This document shows, one piece after another, positions 5,365 to 11,514 of a DNA stretch of 11,514 nucleotides. The translations under genes were made by a program, and so were the position numbers. Numbering within the stretch: the stretch's first letter is position 1; every line of letters starts with the position of its first letter. Location: positions 1 through 11,514 of the forward strand of contig JAGWGO010000023.1 in assembly GCA_028867395.1 (NCBI GenBank), written 5' to 3'. The notes below the pieces were generated by a model. The model ran no database searches and was not told the DNA's origin. It saw only the letters and a list, made by a program, of their open reading frames with translations. Source of the stretch: Nitrososphaerota archaeon. GTDB taxonomy: Archaea > Thermoproteota > Nitrososphaeria > Nitrososphaerales > Nitrosopumilaceae.

Positions 5365-5383
5365 AAAACCACAATTGATAATC
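5365..5383 (+). promoter_or_regulatory. Shared 19-bp dyad, copy 5 (sulfur operon promoter)
   Basis: The plus strand reads AAAACCA-CAAT-TGATAATC. The strong half is perfect; the weak half matches four of seven positions. A gap of about 10 bp to the T/A-rich TATA region matches the other copies. The strong half faces the gene, as in the DUF1059 promoter. Confidence 0.45.
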
Positions 5384-5393
5384 TGCTACCGGT

Positions 5394-5410
5394 CTTTTAT
5401 TTTATAATAA
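5394..5410 (+). promoter_or_regulatory. TATA-like region of the DsrE-TusA-SQR operon
   Basis: CTTTTATTTTATAATAA lies 85-100 bp before the DsrE start. Unlike the leaderless genes here, this predicts a 5' leader, in keeping with the GGAG ribosome binding site. Confidence 0.45.
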
Positions 5411-5495
5411 CCGTTTATCATTTATGATAGAAATTTTCCCTAATACGTCACCGCACAAATCTGGGATGAAAAGATTTAGAGGAGAATTATAAAAG

Positions 5496-5906
5496 ATGGC
5501 ATTAAGCATTATCATGTTCTCTGGAACCGCAGACAAGTTCATTCCATTAGGCGTATTGACACAGACTGCTGCTAACCTAGGTGTACCTGTATCGATATTT
5601 GTAACAGGATGGGCACTTGCAGGATTTCTCAAAGATGGGCAAAAAAATGTGAATCGCATGCCCGTAGAATTTGCGGACATGGTTCCCATGCTGGAAAAGG
5701 GGATGCATGACATCAAAGCACCAAGCTGGTATGAGATGTTAAAATCAGCAAAAGAAATCGGTGACGTAAAGATATACGCATGTTCACTAATGACTGAGAT
5801 CTTCAAAATCAAATCAAAAGAACAGCTTGACGGAATAGTCGACGACATAGTTGGTGCAGCCTCATTTATGCAACAATCGGGTCAGAACCAGATTATTTTC
5901 ATATGA
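5496..5906 (+). CDS. DsrE/DsrF/DrsH-like sulfur-trafficking protein (136 aa)
   Basis: This is a single DsrE-type domain. It has an N-terminal beta strand (LSIIMFSGTADK), a VSIFVTGWAL strand-helix turn, and the conserved cysteine C96 in VKIYACSLM, the position that carries persulfide in the DsrE2/DsrE3 group. The mid-region (MLKSAKEIGDVK) and the C-terminal helix (DGIVDDIVGAASFM) complete the fold. Family members accept and pass sulfane sulfur between TusA and oxidizing enzymes in the cytoplasm. It is first in an operon with TusA (15 bp downstream) and an SQR-like flavoprotein, which strongly supports a sulfur role. The ATG at 5496 has a GGAG 11 nt upstream. The sulfur donor and acceptor are inference. 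Confidence 0.88.
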   Translation: MALSIIMFSGTADKFIPLGVLTQTAANLGVPVSIFVTGWALAGFLKDGQKNVNRMPVEFADMVPMLEKGMHDIKAPSWYEMLKSAKEIGDVKIYACSLMTEIFKIKSKEQLDGIVDDIVGAASFMQQSGQNQIIFI

Positions 5907-5921
5907 GATGATAAATCAAAA

Positions 5922-6170
5922 ATGACTACAATAACAGTTGACAGCAGAGGAACGGCCTGTCCGGGACCTATCACGGACTTGATAAGAGCATATAGGAAAG
6001 CCGCAAATGGGGATGTGATTGAGCTTCTCGCAACAGACGTAGGAATCAAGTCAGACGCCAAGGCATGGTGTGATAGAACCAAGAACGAACTAGTGAACAT
6101 AACCGAAAGCGATGGCACCTACAAGACAGTAATCAAGATAGTCAGCAAGAGGGAAAACCGTGATACATAG
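5922..6170 (+). CDS. TusA-family sulfur carrier protein (82 aa)
   Basis: This has the TusA/SirA fold at typical length. The CPGPI motif with the sulfur-bearing cysteine C13 sits after the first strand (TVDSRGTACPGP). It is followed by the helix DLIRAYRKAANGD, the strand IELLATD, the SDAKAWC helix and a final VIKIV strand. TusA proteins carry persulfide sulfur on that cysteine between enzymes in the cytoplasm. It lies 15 bp after DsrE and 51 bp before the SQR-like gene, an arrangement known for DsrE-TusA sulfur relays in other microbes. The start ATG is unambiguous. Whether it serves sulfur oxidation or thiolation (tRNA, cofactors) is open; the operon favours sulfide or persulfide metabolism. 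Confidence 0.92.
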   Translation: MTTITVDSRGTACPGPITDLIRAYRKAANGDVIELLATDVGIKSDAKAWCDRTKNELVNITESDGTYKTVIKIVSKRENRDT

Positions 6171-6205
6171 TTACTACAGGTACAAAGCTGATCAAACGTA
6201 TCGTT

Positions 6206-6210
6206 GGAGG
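6206..6210 (+). promoter_or_regulatory. Shine-Dalgarno sequence deciding the SQR-like start
   Basis: A perfect GGAGG core ends 11 nt before the TTG at 6222. It lies inside the longer frame that begins at a TTG at 6204, so the shorter start is preferred. Confidence 0.6.
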
Positions 6211-6221
6211 ATAATTTCACT

Positions 6222-7463
6222 TTGAAAAAAATCACGGTAATTGGTGCAGGAACTGGCGGCGCAATTGTTGCAAACAGTCTGGCAAGAAACCTAAAAAAAG
6301 AAATACAGAAAGGACAAGTCCAAGTTACCGTCTTTGACGGTGCCAAATATCACGAGTTTCAACCAGCGTATCTAGGTGTAGCATTCCGCGGTTCTAATAA
6401 AAATGCAATCAAGCGGCCAATAAGATCACTACTGCATCCAGATGTTAAACTTATCAACGAGAATTGTTCAGAAATAAATCTCGCAAACGAGTTTGTTGTT
6501 GGAGAGAAACCAGGCCAGAGGATTGATTTTGATTACATCGTCATAGCACTAGGTTGTAAACCTGACCCAGGACAGATCCCTGGCCTGACAGAAGCAAACT
6601 TGGATTTTCACACCAATGCACAGGCCTCATCGATTGTATACGACCGTATCTCAAAATTCAAGGGTGGCAAAATAGTGACAGGTATTACAGGACTTCCATA
6701 CAAGTGTCCTCCCTCTCCTAACGAAAGCACGTTTTTGTTACACGAGTTCTTTACAAAAAAAGGAATAAGAGACAGGGTCAAACTTAGTTTTATCACTCCA
6801 TACCTTAGGCCTTACCCTGCAGAGCCTATCAGTGAGGTGATTGAGCCATTGTACAAGGAGAGAAACATAGAGACAGTACTTGGTTTCAACGTGGACAGCG
6901 TAGACCCTGTTAAGAAAAAAGTTTTTTCCGTGGAAGGAGAGTCTGTGTCATATGATGAGCTTTTCCTTGTCCCTCCACATGCCACTCCAAACGTAATCAG
7001 GAAAGCAGAATTCTCCGATGATGAAGGATGGGTGGTGGTTGATAAAAGAGATCTACATGTAAAAAACTATGACTATGCCTTTGCCATAGGAGATAACACA
7101 AACCTTCCCATCTCAAAGGCAGGAGTTGAAGCTCATCTTGAAGGCATAGTTGTTGCAAATAATATTTCTGCGGAAATAAAGGGAATCTCTGAGAGGTATC
7201 TTTTTACAGGAAGATTCCAGTGTACGATGGAAACTGGATTTCACAAAGCTACTTTTGTTGTAGGCACTTATCAAAAACCTGTCAAGAAAATATACCCGTC
7301 CTTTGCAAATTATGTCAAGAAGAAGATTATGTCAAAGATATACTGGAATGCCGAACTTGGAAAATGTGAGTGGCTCTTCAAGTTGAATTTTGGAAAGGAT
7401 TACTATGATGTAATCCGTGATGGTAAGACTGCCGCACCCGCTGCACGTGCCATACCTAACTGA
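6222..7463 (+). CDS. Sulfide:quinone oxidoreductase-like FAD flavoprotein (413 aa)
   Basis: The TTG at 6222 gives MKKITVIGAGTGGAIVANSL, an N-terminal dinucleotide-binding fold with GxGxxG for FAD. A second FAD segment is at about residues 288-305 (FAIGDNTNLPISKAGVEAH). Three cysteines lie in places typical of SQR: C112 (ALGCKPD), C162 (YKCPPSPNE) and C334 (RFQCTMETG). They are candidates for the disulfide/persulfide centre that oxidizes sulfide at the flavin. The C-terminal 60 residues are basic and aromatic (YVKKKIMSKIYW), fitting peripheral membrane attachment and quinone access. Length is usual for SQR. It follows DsrE and TusA, likely sulfur acceptors. A flavocytochrome-c-type or other family member with a different substrate is the alternative. 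Confidence 0.82.
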   Translation: MKKITVIGAGTGGAIVANSLARNLKKEIQKGQVQVTVFDGAKYHEFQPAYLGVAFRGSNKNAIKRPIRSLLHPDVKLINENCSEINLANEFVVGEKPGQRIDFDYIVIALGCKPDPGQIPGLTEANLDFHTNAQASSIVYDRISKFKGGKIVTGITGLPYKCPPSPNESTFLLHEFFTKKGIRDRVKLSFITPYLRPYPAEPISEVIEPLYKERNIETVLGFNVDSVDPVKKKVFSVEGESVSYDELFLVPPHATPNVIRKAEFSDDEGWVVVDKRDLHVKNYDYAFAIGDNTNLPISKAGVEAHLEGIVVANNISAEIKGISERYLFTGRFQCTMETGFHKATFVVGTYQKPVKKIYPSFANYVKKKIMSKIYWNAELGKCEWLFKLNFGKDYYDVIRDGKTAAPAARAIPN

Positions 7464-7465
7464 GT

Positions 7466-7505
7466 TGGAATCTATTCATTACATATTTGGTATTTGTGAT
7501 TTTGG
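7466..7505. terminator. T-rich convergent gap, possible bidirectional terminator
   Basis: The 75-bp gap between the SQR-like gene and the convergent UspA-2 contains T-rich runs (TATTTGGTATTTGTGATTTT). Archaeal termination often uses such runs. No stable hairpin is evident. Confidence 0.3.
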
Positions 7506-7538
7506 CAGATTGGGCCAAATACGTTGATGCGCACAAAA

Positions 7539-7985
7539 TTATTTTATAACCAAGACGTGACATCTTGCGTATCGTACAACATCACCTGAAACACTACCAA
7601 GCAAGAATTTCTTGAACCCTGATTTCCCTGTTCCTCCAACTATTATGACATCAAATTTTCCCTGTTCTGCGTATTTGATAATTGCTCCAGGTATAGAATA
7701 AATCTCCTCAACCGTATCGGTTTTTAATTCTACGCCAATTTCAGATGCCTTTTTTCGTATCTTGCTAAACCACTCTTCTGTCTCCTCTCTAGTCTTTTTT
7801 AGAAATTCCTTAAACGATTTTTCGGTACTATAAGTCAATATGGATGCAGGGGTGTGAATCACACTAATGACAACAATCTTGGCATTGTCTTTCTTTGCCA
7901 TGACAATACCATGATCAGCCGCTTCCATGGATTTTGGTGAGCCATCTATAGCAACTAAGATTTTTGAAAACTTGCCGATTTGCAT
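7539..7985 (-). CDS. UspA-family universal stress protein, ATP-binding type, second copy (148 aa)
   Basis: This is a paralogue of the protein at 4178-4630. Both start with KFSKILVAIDGS, and its ATP-binding GGTGKSGFKKFLLGS also fits G-2X-G-9X-G(S/T). The central region (ETEEWFSKIRKKASEIGVEL) matches the EAEKWFKELRQKAKENNIEI stretch of the first copy in layout. A frame from a TTG at 8000 would add five residues. The ATG at 7985 is chosen because a TATA-like box is centred 26 bp upstream and the shared dyad 49 bp upstream. It is presumably a cytoplasmic ATP-binding dimer that could form mixed dimers with the first copy (inference). It is transcribed toward the SQR-like gene. Confidence 0.92.
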   Translation of the reverse strand: MQIGKFSKILVAIDGSPKSMEAADHGIVMAKKDNAKIVVISVIHTPASILTYSTEKSFKEFLKKTREETEEWFSKIRKKASEIGVELKTDTVEEIYSIPGAIIKYAEQGKFDVIIVGGTGKSGFKKFLLGSVSGDVVRYARCHVLVIK

Positions 7986-8006
7986 GCTTAAAAATGACAA
8001 AATGAG

Positions 8007-8016
8007 TTATTAAATT
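8007..8016 (-). promoter_or_regulatory. TATA-like box of UspA-2
   Basis: On the minus strand AATTTAATAA is centred 26-27 bp before the ATG at 7985. No ribosome binding site is present, consistent with a leaderless mRNA. Confidence 0.55.
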
Positions 8017-8024
8017 GGTCGTAA

Positions 8025-8043
8025 AATTTCAAGACTGATAACA
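8025..8043 (-). promoter_or_regulatory. Shared 19-bp dyad, copy 6 (UspA-2 promoter)
   Basis: The plus strand reads AATTTCA-AGAC-TGATAACA. The weak half is identical to copy 1, and the strong half matches six of eight positions. The gap to the TATA box is 8 bp and the centre (8034) lies exactly 49 bp from the ATG. Confidence 0.55.
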
Positions 8044-8110
8044 TGATAGAGTTTTGGGAGGTCTATTCGTAGCAACAAGTTATAGAGAACTCTAACCCGT
8101 TGTTCAGTCT

Positions 8111-8986
8111 TTAAGAATACTTTGAAAGTTTTGTGCGGATAGATTGTAGTTCCTGTTTTCGTTTTGGCCCAAGTTTAGGATAATTCATCTTGATTTCTTT
8201 TAGCTTGTCCAAGATAATCTGAGAAATGATAATGTGAGTGTTTTCTTTATCGTCAGCTGGCACAACATACCATGGAGATTGAACAGTGCTGGTGGCACTT
8301 AAGCAGTCTTCATAGGCTTGCATGTAATCATCCCAGAATTTTCTCTCCTCAATGTCTGCAAAGCTAAACTTCCAATTCTTTTCGGGGTCATCAATACGCT
8401 TGAGAAAACGTTTTTTCTGTTCGTCTTTCGAAAGGTGAAGGAAAAATTTGATGATTCGTGTCCCGTTGCGGTGTAGGTGGTTTTCTAATTCCGAGATGGA
8501 ATGATATCTCTCTTGCCAAATCTTTGCATCGTTATCCACTTCATGTGGGATACCCTCACTTCGAAGAATTTCTGGATGGACCCGAACTATCAACACTTCT
8601 TCGTAATAGGAACGGTTGAAAATGCCTATTTTTCCTCGTTCAGGCAAGCAAACGGTAGTTCTCCAAAGAAAGTCATGTTCAAGTTCTTTTATACTTGGAT
8701 GCTTGAAACTGTAAACTTGGCAGCCTTGCGGATTGACGCCAGACATCACATGTTTGATGGCACTGTCCTTTCCCGCTGCATCCATAGCCTGAAAAATCAA
8801 TAAAACAGAATATCTATTGGAGGCATAAAGAAGGTTTTGCAATGAGCTCAACTCATCAATATGTTCCCCAAGAATCTGCTTATACTGTTCTTTTGATTTG
8901 TAGACTGGTTTCACAATAGTAGGCCATTTCTTTAGTTTTACATTTTCTCCCGGGTGTACAAGGAAATCTTTGGAGTTGATTTTCAT
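8111..8986 (-). CDS. ppk2: PPK2-family polyphosphate kinase (291 aa)
   Basis: PPK2 transfers phosphate between polyphosphate and nucleotides in the cytoplasm. Seen here are the Walker A motif AMDAAGKDS at about residues 67-75, followed by VMSGVNPQG; the Walker B segment GIFNRSYYEEV at about 121-131; and a lid region rich in Arg and Lys (DEQKKRFLKRIDDPEKNWK). The single-domain length fits the class using AMP or ADP; the exact class is not certain. Upstream ATGs at 9055 and 9022 would add 23 or 12 residues. The ATG at 8986 is preferred because the family N-terminus begins near VHPGENVKLKKWPT and a TATA-like box is centred 27 bp upstream. No shared dyad is seen, so it is probably regulated separately. 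It likely links polyphosphate stores to nucleotide charge. Confidence 0.9.
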   Translation of the reverse strand: MKINSKDFLVHPGENVKLKKWPTIVKPVYKSKEQYKQILGEHIDELSSLQNLLYASNRYSVLLIFQAMDAAGKDSAIKHVMSGVNPQGCQVYSFKHPSIKELEHDFLWRTTVCLPERGKIGIFNRSYYEEVLIVRVHPEILRSEGIPHEVDNDAKIWQERYHSISELENHLHRNGTRIIKFFLHLSKDEQKKRFLKRIDDPEKNWKFSFADIEERKFWDDYMQAYEDCLSATSTVQSPWYVVPADDKENTHIIISQIILDKLKEIKMNYPKLGPKRKQELQSIRTKLSKYS

Positions 8987-9009
8987 CAATTTATTCCAAC
9001 AACACGTGT

Positions 9010-9017
9010 CATAAACT
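9010..9017 (-). promoter_or_regulatory. TATA-like box of ppk2
   Basis: On the minus strand AGTTTATG is centred 27 bp before the ATG at 8986. Another AT-rich element (9028-9036) could drive a longer transcript starting near 9007. Confidence 0.45.
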
Positions 9018-9067
9018 AACATCTGCCTTAAATTTATTCTAACGGAATTGGGCATGGTCTGCGGTTT

Positions 9068-9096
9068 GATACTTCAGATCCCTGATGTGAAGTATC
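9068..9096. repeat. 29-bp near-perfect palindrome between the ATPase and ppk2
   Basis: GATACTTCA (9068-9076) and TGAAGTATC (9088-9096) are exact reverse complements. After a single G-G mismatch, ATC/GAT pair around a CCT centre, so 12 of 13 positions pair. It lies 45 bp past the ATPase stop and about 50 bp upstream of the ppk2 TATA box. It could be a 3' hairpin of the ATPase mRNA or an operator for ppk2. No U-tract follows on the minus strand. Confidence 0.7.
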
Positions 9097-9141
9097 CCGA
9101 ATTAGATCATTTGTGAAAATTAACTCTCGTTAGGAGACATT

Positions 9142-11514
9142 TCATCTATGAAACCTTATTCCTTTGTTTTCCAACAACTTGTAGATTGGCAGCTTGGCAT
9201 AGTCTACAACTAAAAATTCTACAAAGGAGTAACCCCAAACAAAAAGTGCCATGGGCCAACCTATAGCTGGTAACAATATTCCTTGTGCTGTTATTATGGT
9301 GGCAATGGTTTGAGTTGTAATTATTGCAAGAAACAAACGAGTTGCTGGTTTGACAGTCCAGAAATGATTTCTTGTTCTTGCTGCAAAAAATAAAAGGTGA
9401 CCGGATACCGACAACTTCAAGTAAACTAGCGATTGTAATGGCCCGGTATGCAGGCCAAAGGGAGTATTTCCAATGTAAAGAAGAATGAAGGAAGATGCCA
9501 CACCTATCATGCCAAGCCCTGTTGCAATTCCAAGAACTTTTCTCATATCCCATCTCTCAGGCTTGGCAGATATCTTGACATTGTCGTAAGCGATTGTCAT
9601 GATTGGCACGTCGTTTAGAATAGCCAAAAGTACAATCATTAGCGGAGTTATCGGATAAAAACTAAAAGCGATAATTGAGGATACTATAAAGAAAAGAACC
9701 CTGATAGTTTCGCTAATTCGGTATATTGCATAATTATTCATCCGTTGAAATATTCTTCGGCTTTCCTTGATTGCGTCTATGATAACTGAGAGGCCAGGCT
9801 GTGTAAGAACAATGTGCGCGGCTGACTTTGCAACATCGGTAGCACCAAATACTGCAATCCCAACATCTGCTTTCTTTAGGGCAGGTGCATCATTGACACC
9901 GTCTCCTGTCATGCCAACTATGTGACCTTTGGCTTGAAGCAGACCAACTATCTTGTATTTGTGTTCTGGAAAAACTTGGGCAAAACCATCTGCAGTCTCA
10001 ATAACGTCTTGTGCCTCCTTGTCATCCTTGTCAGTTATCTGAGACGAGAGCAGTATGTTGGTGCCAAGCTCCAATTCCCTTGCTATCTCTTTTGCAATGT
10101 CTATGTGGTCCCCCGTCAACATCTTGATATTGATACCCATGGTTTTGGCAATAGATATTGTTCCTTTGGAGTCTTCTCTAGGGGGATCATGGAGGGAAAT
10201 AATTCCAACAAATTCCCAACTTCCCTGCGAATTGGTCTTTGCAACTCCAAGGGAACGAAAGCCCTTTGAGGCCAATTTGCGTACACTCTCTTCCACTTTA
10301 TCAGAAATGCGGTCTTTGTTTAATACCAATGAAAGGATGGATTGCGGTGCGCCTTTAGAGACCATGAACTTGCTGCCAGAAGAGTCTTCGATGGTGGCTT
10401 CAACCCTTTTTATCACAGGATCAAACGGTTTGAATGAGACCTTCTTGTAGGATCTTGATTCATTGAACGTTCCTACTGTCTTGGATTTTGCAATTATAGC
10501 ATTATCAATATGATCCTTATCCTCTCCCCTTGATGCAAGTGTTGCAGACAAGAGCAGATCAGACTCTGTGAACCTGTCAAATGTAACTAGTTCTGCCACG
10601 CTAAGATCATTTTTGGTAAGAGTTCCAGTTTTATCTGCACATAAAATGTCAACTCCTGCCATCTCTTCAATAGCTACAAGCTTGCTTACAAGTGCCTGTT
10701 TTTTTGCAAGTAGAGTGGCGCCTACTGCCATGGTTACTGAAAGGACTGCAGGCAGTGCAGCAGGGATTGCCGCAATCATCAACACCAAGGCAAATTGTAA
10801 AGTCTCAAGCAGACTTTCTTGCCTAAACATCGCCACAAGGAAAACAAGGACAATTAGGCCAATTGCTAGTGCGATGAGGTAATTTCCTATTTTTATGAGT
10901 GCTTTTTGAAAGTGGCTTTGTGTCCTTGCCTCCTCGACAAGTTTTGCTGTCTTGCCAAAGTAGGTCTTCATACCAGTGAAGACAACCAATGCATTCATCT
11001 CGCCTTTTTGTACCACGGAACCAGAATACGCCATGTCAGAGACATGCTTTTCCACAGGCAAAGATTCTCCCGTGAGGGCTGACTCGTCAACAAGAAGATA
11101 TTCTCCGTCAAACAGTTTTACATCTCCAGGAACTATATCTCCAAGCCTGATTCTTATCACATCTCCCGGAACTAGTTCTTTTGCAGGAATCTCAATCCAT
11201 TTGCCATCTCTAATGACACGAACTCGCAGAGCTAGTTTTTGCTTCAAAAGGCTGATTGCATTGTCTGCCTTGTGTTCTTGGAAGAATCCAACAATTCCGT
11301 TTATGGATAACAGGGCAATTATTATCCAAAAATCTTCCCAATGAGATATCAGGGCAGAAAGTATAGCAGCTACTTCTATCATAAATGGAATTGGTCCCCA
11401 AAAGTAGCCAAGAAACTTTCTAAGTGGGTTTGCCTTTTTTTCTTCAAGCTCATTGTATCCGTATTCTTCTAAACGCTTCTTTGCTTCTTGAGATCTAATG
11501 CCAGTCTTGTTTGT
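9142..11514 (-). CDS. P-type ATPase, type IIIA proton-pump-like, 5' end beyond the window
   Basis: The frame is open to the right edge, so the true start is outside; 790 residues are visible. Counting from that edge, the N-terminal cation-ATPase domain comes first (AKKRLEEYGYNELEE). Then come TGES (148-151, actuator), IPAALP (about 250, fourth membrane helix), the phosphorylated Asp294 in DKTGTLT, KGAP (387), TGDH (467) and TGDGVNDAP (536-544). The last part has six further hydrophobic segments, with LNDVPIMTIAYDNV in the sixth helix. These features, with IVLTQPGLSVI, match archaeal and fungal plasma-membrane H+-ATPases rather than Ca2+ or heavy-metal pumps, and there is no N-terminal metal domain. 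It would export protons using ATP and help pH homeostasis; the ion is inferred. Confidence 0.93.
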   Translation of the reverse strand, partial: TNKTGIRSQEAKKRLEEYGYNELEEKKANPLRKFLGYFWGPIPFMIEVAAILSALISHWEDFWIIIALLSINGIVGFFQEHKADNAISLLKQKLALRVRVIRDGKWIEIPAKELVPGDVIRIRLGDIVPGDVKLFDGEYLLVDESALTGESLPVEKHVSDMAYSGSVVQKGEMNALVVFTGMKTYFGKTAKLVEEARTQSHFQKALIKIGNYLIALAIGLIVLVFLVAMFRQESLLETLQFALVLMIAAIPAALPAVLSVTMAVGATLLAKKQALVSKLVAIEEMAGVDILCADKTGTLTKNDLSVAELVTFDRFTESDLLLSATLASRGEDKDHIDNAIIAKSKTVGTFNESRSYKKVSFKPFDPVIKRVEATIEDSSGSKFMVSKGAPQSILSLVLNKDRISDKVEESVRKLASKGFRSLGVAKTNSQGSWEFVGIISLHDPPREDSKGTISIAKTMGINIKMLTGDHIDIAKEIARELELGTNILLSSQITDKDDKEAQDVIETADGFAQVFPEHKYKIVGLLQAKGHIVGMTGDGVNDAPALKKADVGIAVFGATDVAKSAAHIVLTQPGLSVIIDAIKESRRIFQRMNNYAIYRISETIRVLFFIVSSIIAFSFYPITPLMIVLLAILNDVPIMTIAYDNVKISAKPERWDMRKVLGIATGLGMIGVASSFILLYIGNTPFGLHTGPLQSLVYLKLSVSGHLLFFAARTRNHFWTVKPATRLFLAIITTQTIATIITAQGILLPAIGWPMALFVWGYSFVEFLVVDYAKLPIYKLLENKGIRFHR

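Larger units (their letters stand above)
5259..5495 (+). promoter_or_regulatory. Promoter and leader region of the DsrE-TusA-SQR operon
   Basis: This stretch holds no gene. It contains the shared dyad (5365-5383), a T/A-rich TATA region (5394-5410), and a predicted leader of about 70 nt. The leader has a nine-codon ORF (ATG 5466 to TAA 5492) and a GGAG at 5481-5484, 11 nt before the DsrE ATG. Confidence 0.5.

Noticed and set aside
9053..9075. Possible seventh dyad (TTTGATAC) upstream of ppk2
   Set aside because: It matches five or six of eight strong-half positions and three of seven in the other half, and its position does not give the 49-bp spacing to any likely start.
9922..11344. Several plus-strand ORFs opposite the P-type ATPase
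   Set aside because: They are antisense shadows of a gene with all hallmark motifs and have no independent promoter or domain.
1..11514. CRISPR arrays, insertion sequences, tRNA or rRNA genes
   Set aside because: No regularly spaced repeats, transposase reading frames or recognisable RNA-gene sequences were seen by eye on either strand.

Overview
The window looks like part of an ammonia-oxidizing archaeon (Nitrososphaerota/Thaumarchaeota). Base composition is moderately AT-rich. Many genes have a TATA-like box about 26 bp before the start codon and no ribosome binding site, which implies leaderless transcripts. The gene content fits this group: a DUF1059 protein, paired UspA-type stress proteins, a P-II signalling protein, PPK2, a type IIIA P-type ATPase, and several short hypothetical proteins. 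The genus is not decidable from this window. Lineage and regulation are inference; the gene families are mostly read directly from motifs.

Layout. 1-1320: three small or hypothetical genes on both strands, two of them 39 and 54 residues long, plus a 225-residue protein with an Ala/Trp/Tyr/Asp-rich middle. 1414-3640 (minus): a 12-segment membrane protein with conserved-looking histidines, a DUF1059 protein, and a 117-residue hypothetical protein. 3690-5002: a divergent promoter between a small two-helix membrane ORF that appears frameshifted at an A7 run and a complete UspA protein, which is followed by a P-II-like gene that is also frameshifted. 5003-5495: no large gene, but a Cys/His-rich 39-residue ORF and the promoter and leader of the next operon. 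5496-7463 (plus): a sulfur-handling operon DsrE - TusA - sulfide:quinone-oxidoreductase-like flavoprotein. 7539-11514 (minus): a second UspA protein, a PPK2 polyphosphate kinase, and a proton-type P-type ATPase that runs off the right edge.

The most notable observation is a shared 19-bp imperfect dyad, AATYTCA-N4-TGATAATC. It occurs in six promoters: the 12-segment membrane protein, DUF1059, the 117-residue protein, UspA-1/P-II, DsrE-TusA-SQR, and UspA-2. It sits 8-10 bp upstream of the TATA box, and in four promoters its centre is exactly 49 bp from the start codon chosen from independent evidence. It appears to define a local regulon joining redox/sulfur handling, stress and nitrogen-signalling genes. 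The regulator is not in the window. The inferred theme is energy or redox stress: sulfide/persulfide oxidation, ATP-binding stress proteins, polyphosphate-nucleotide exchange and proton pumping.
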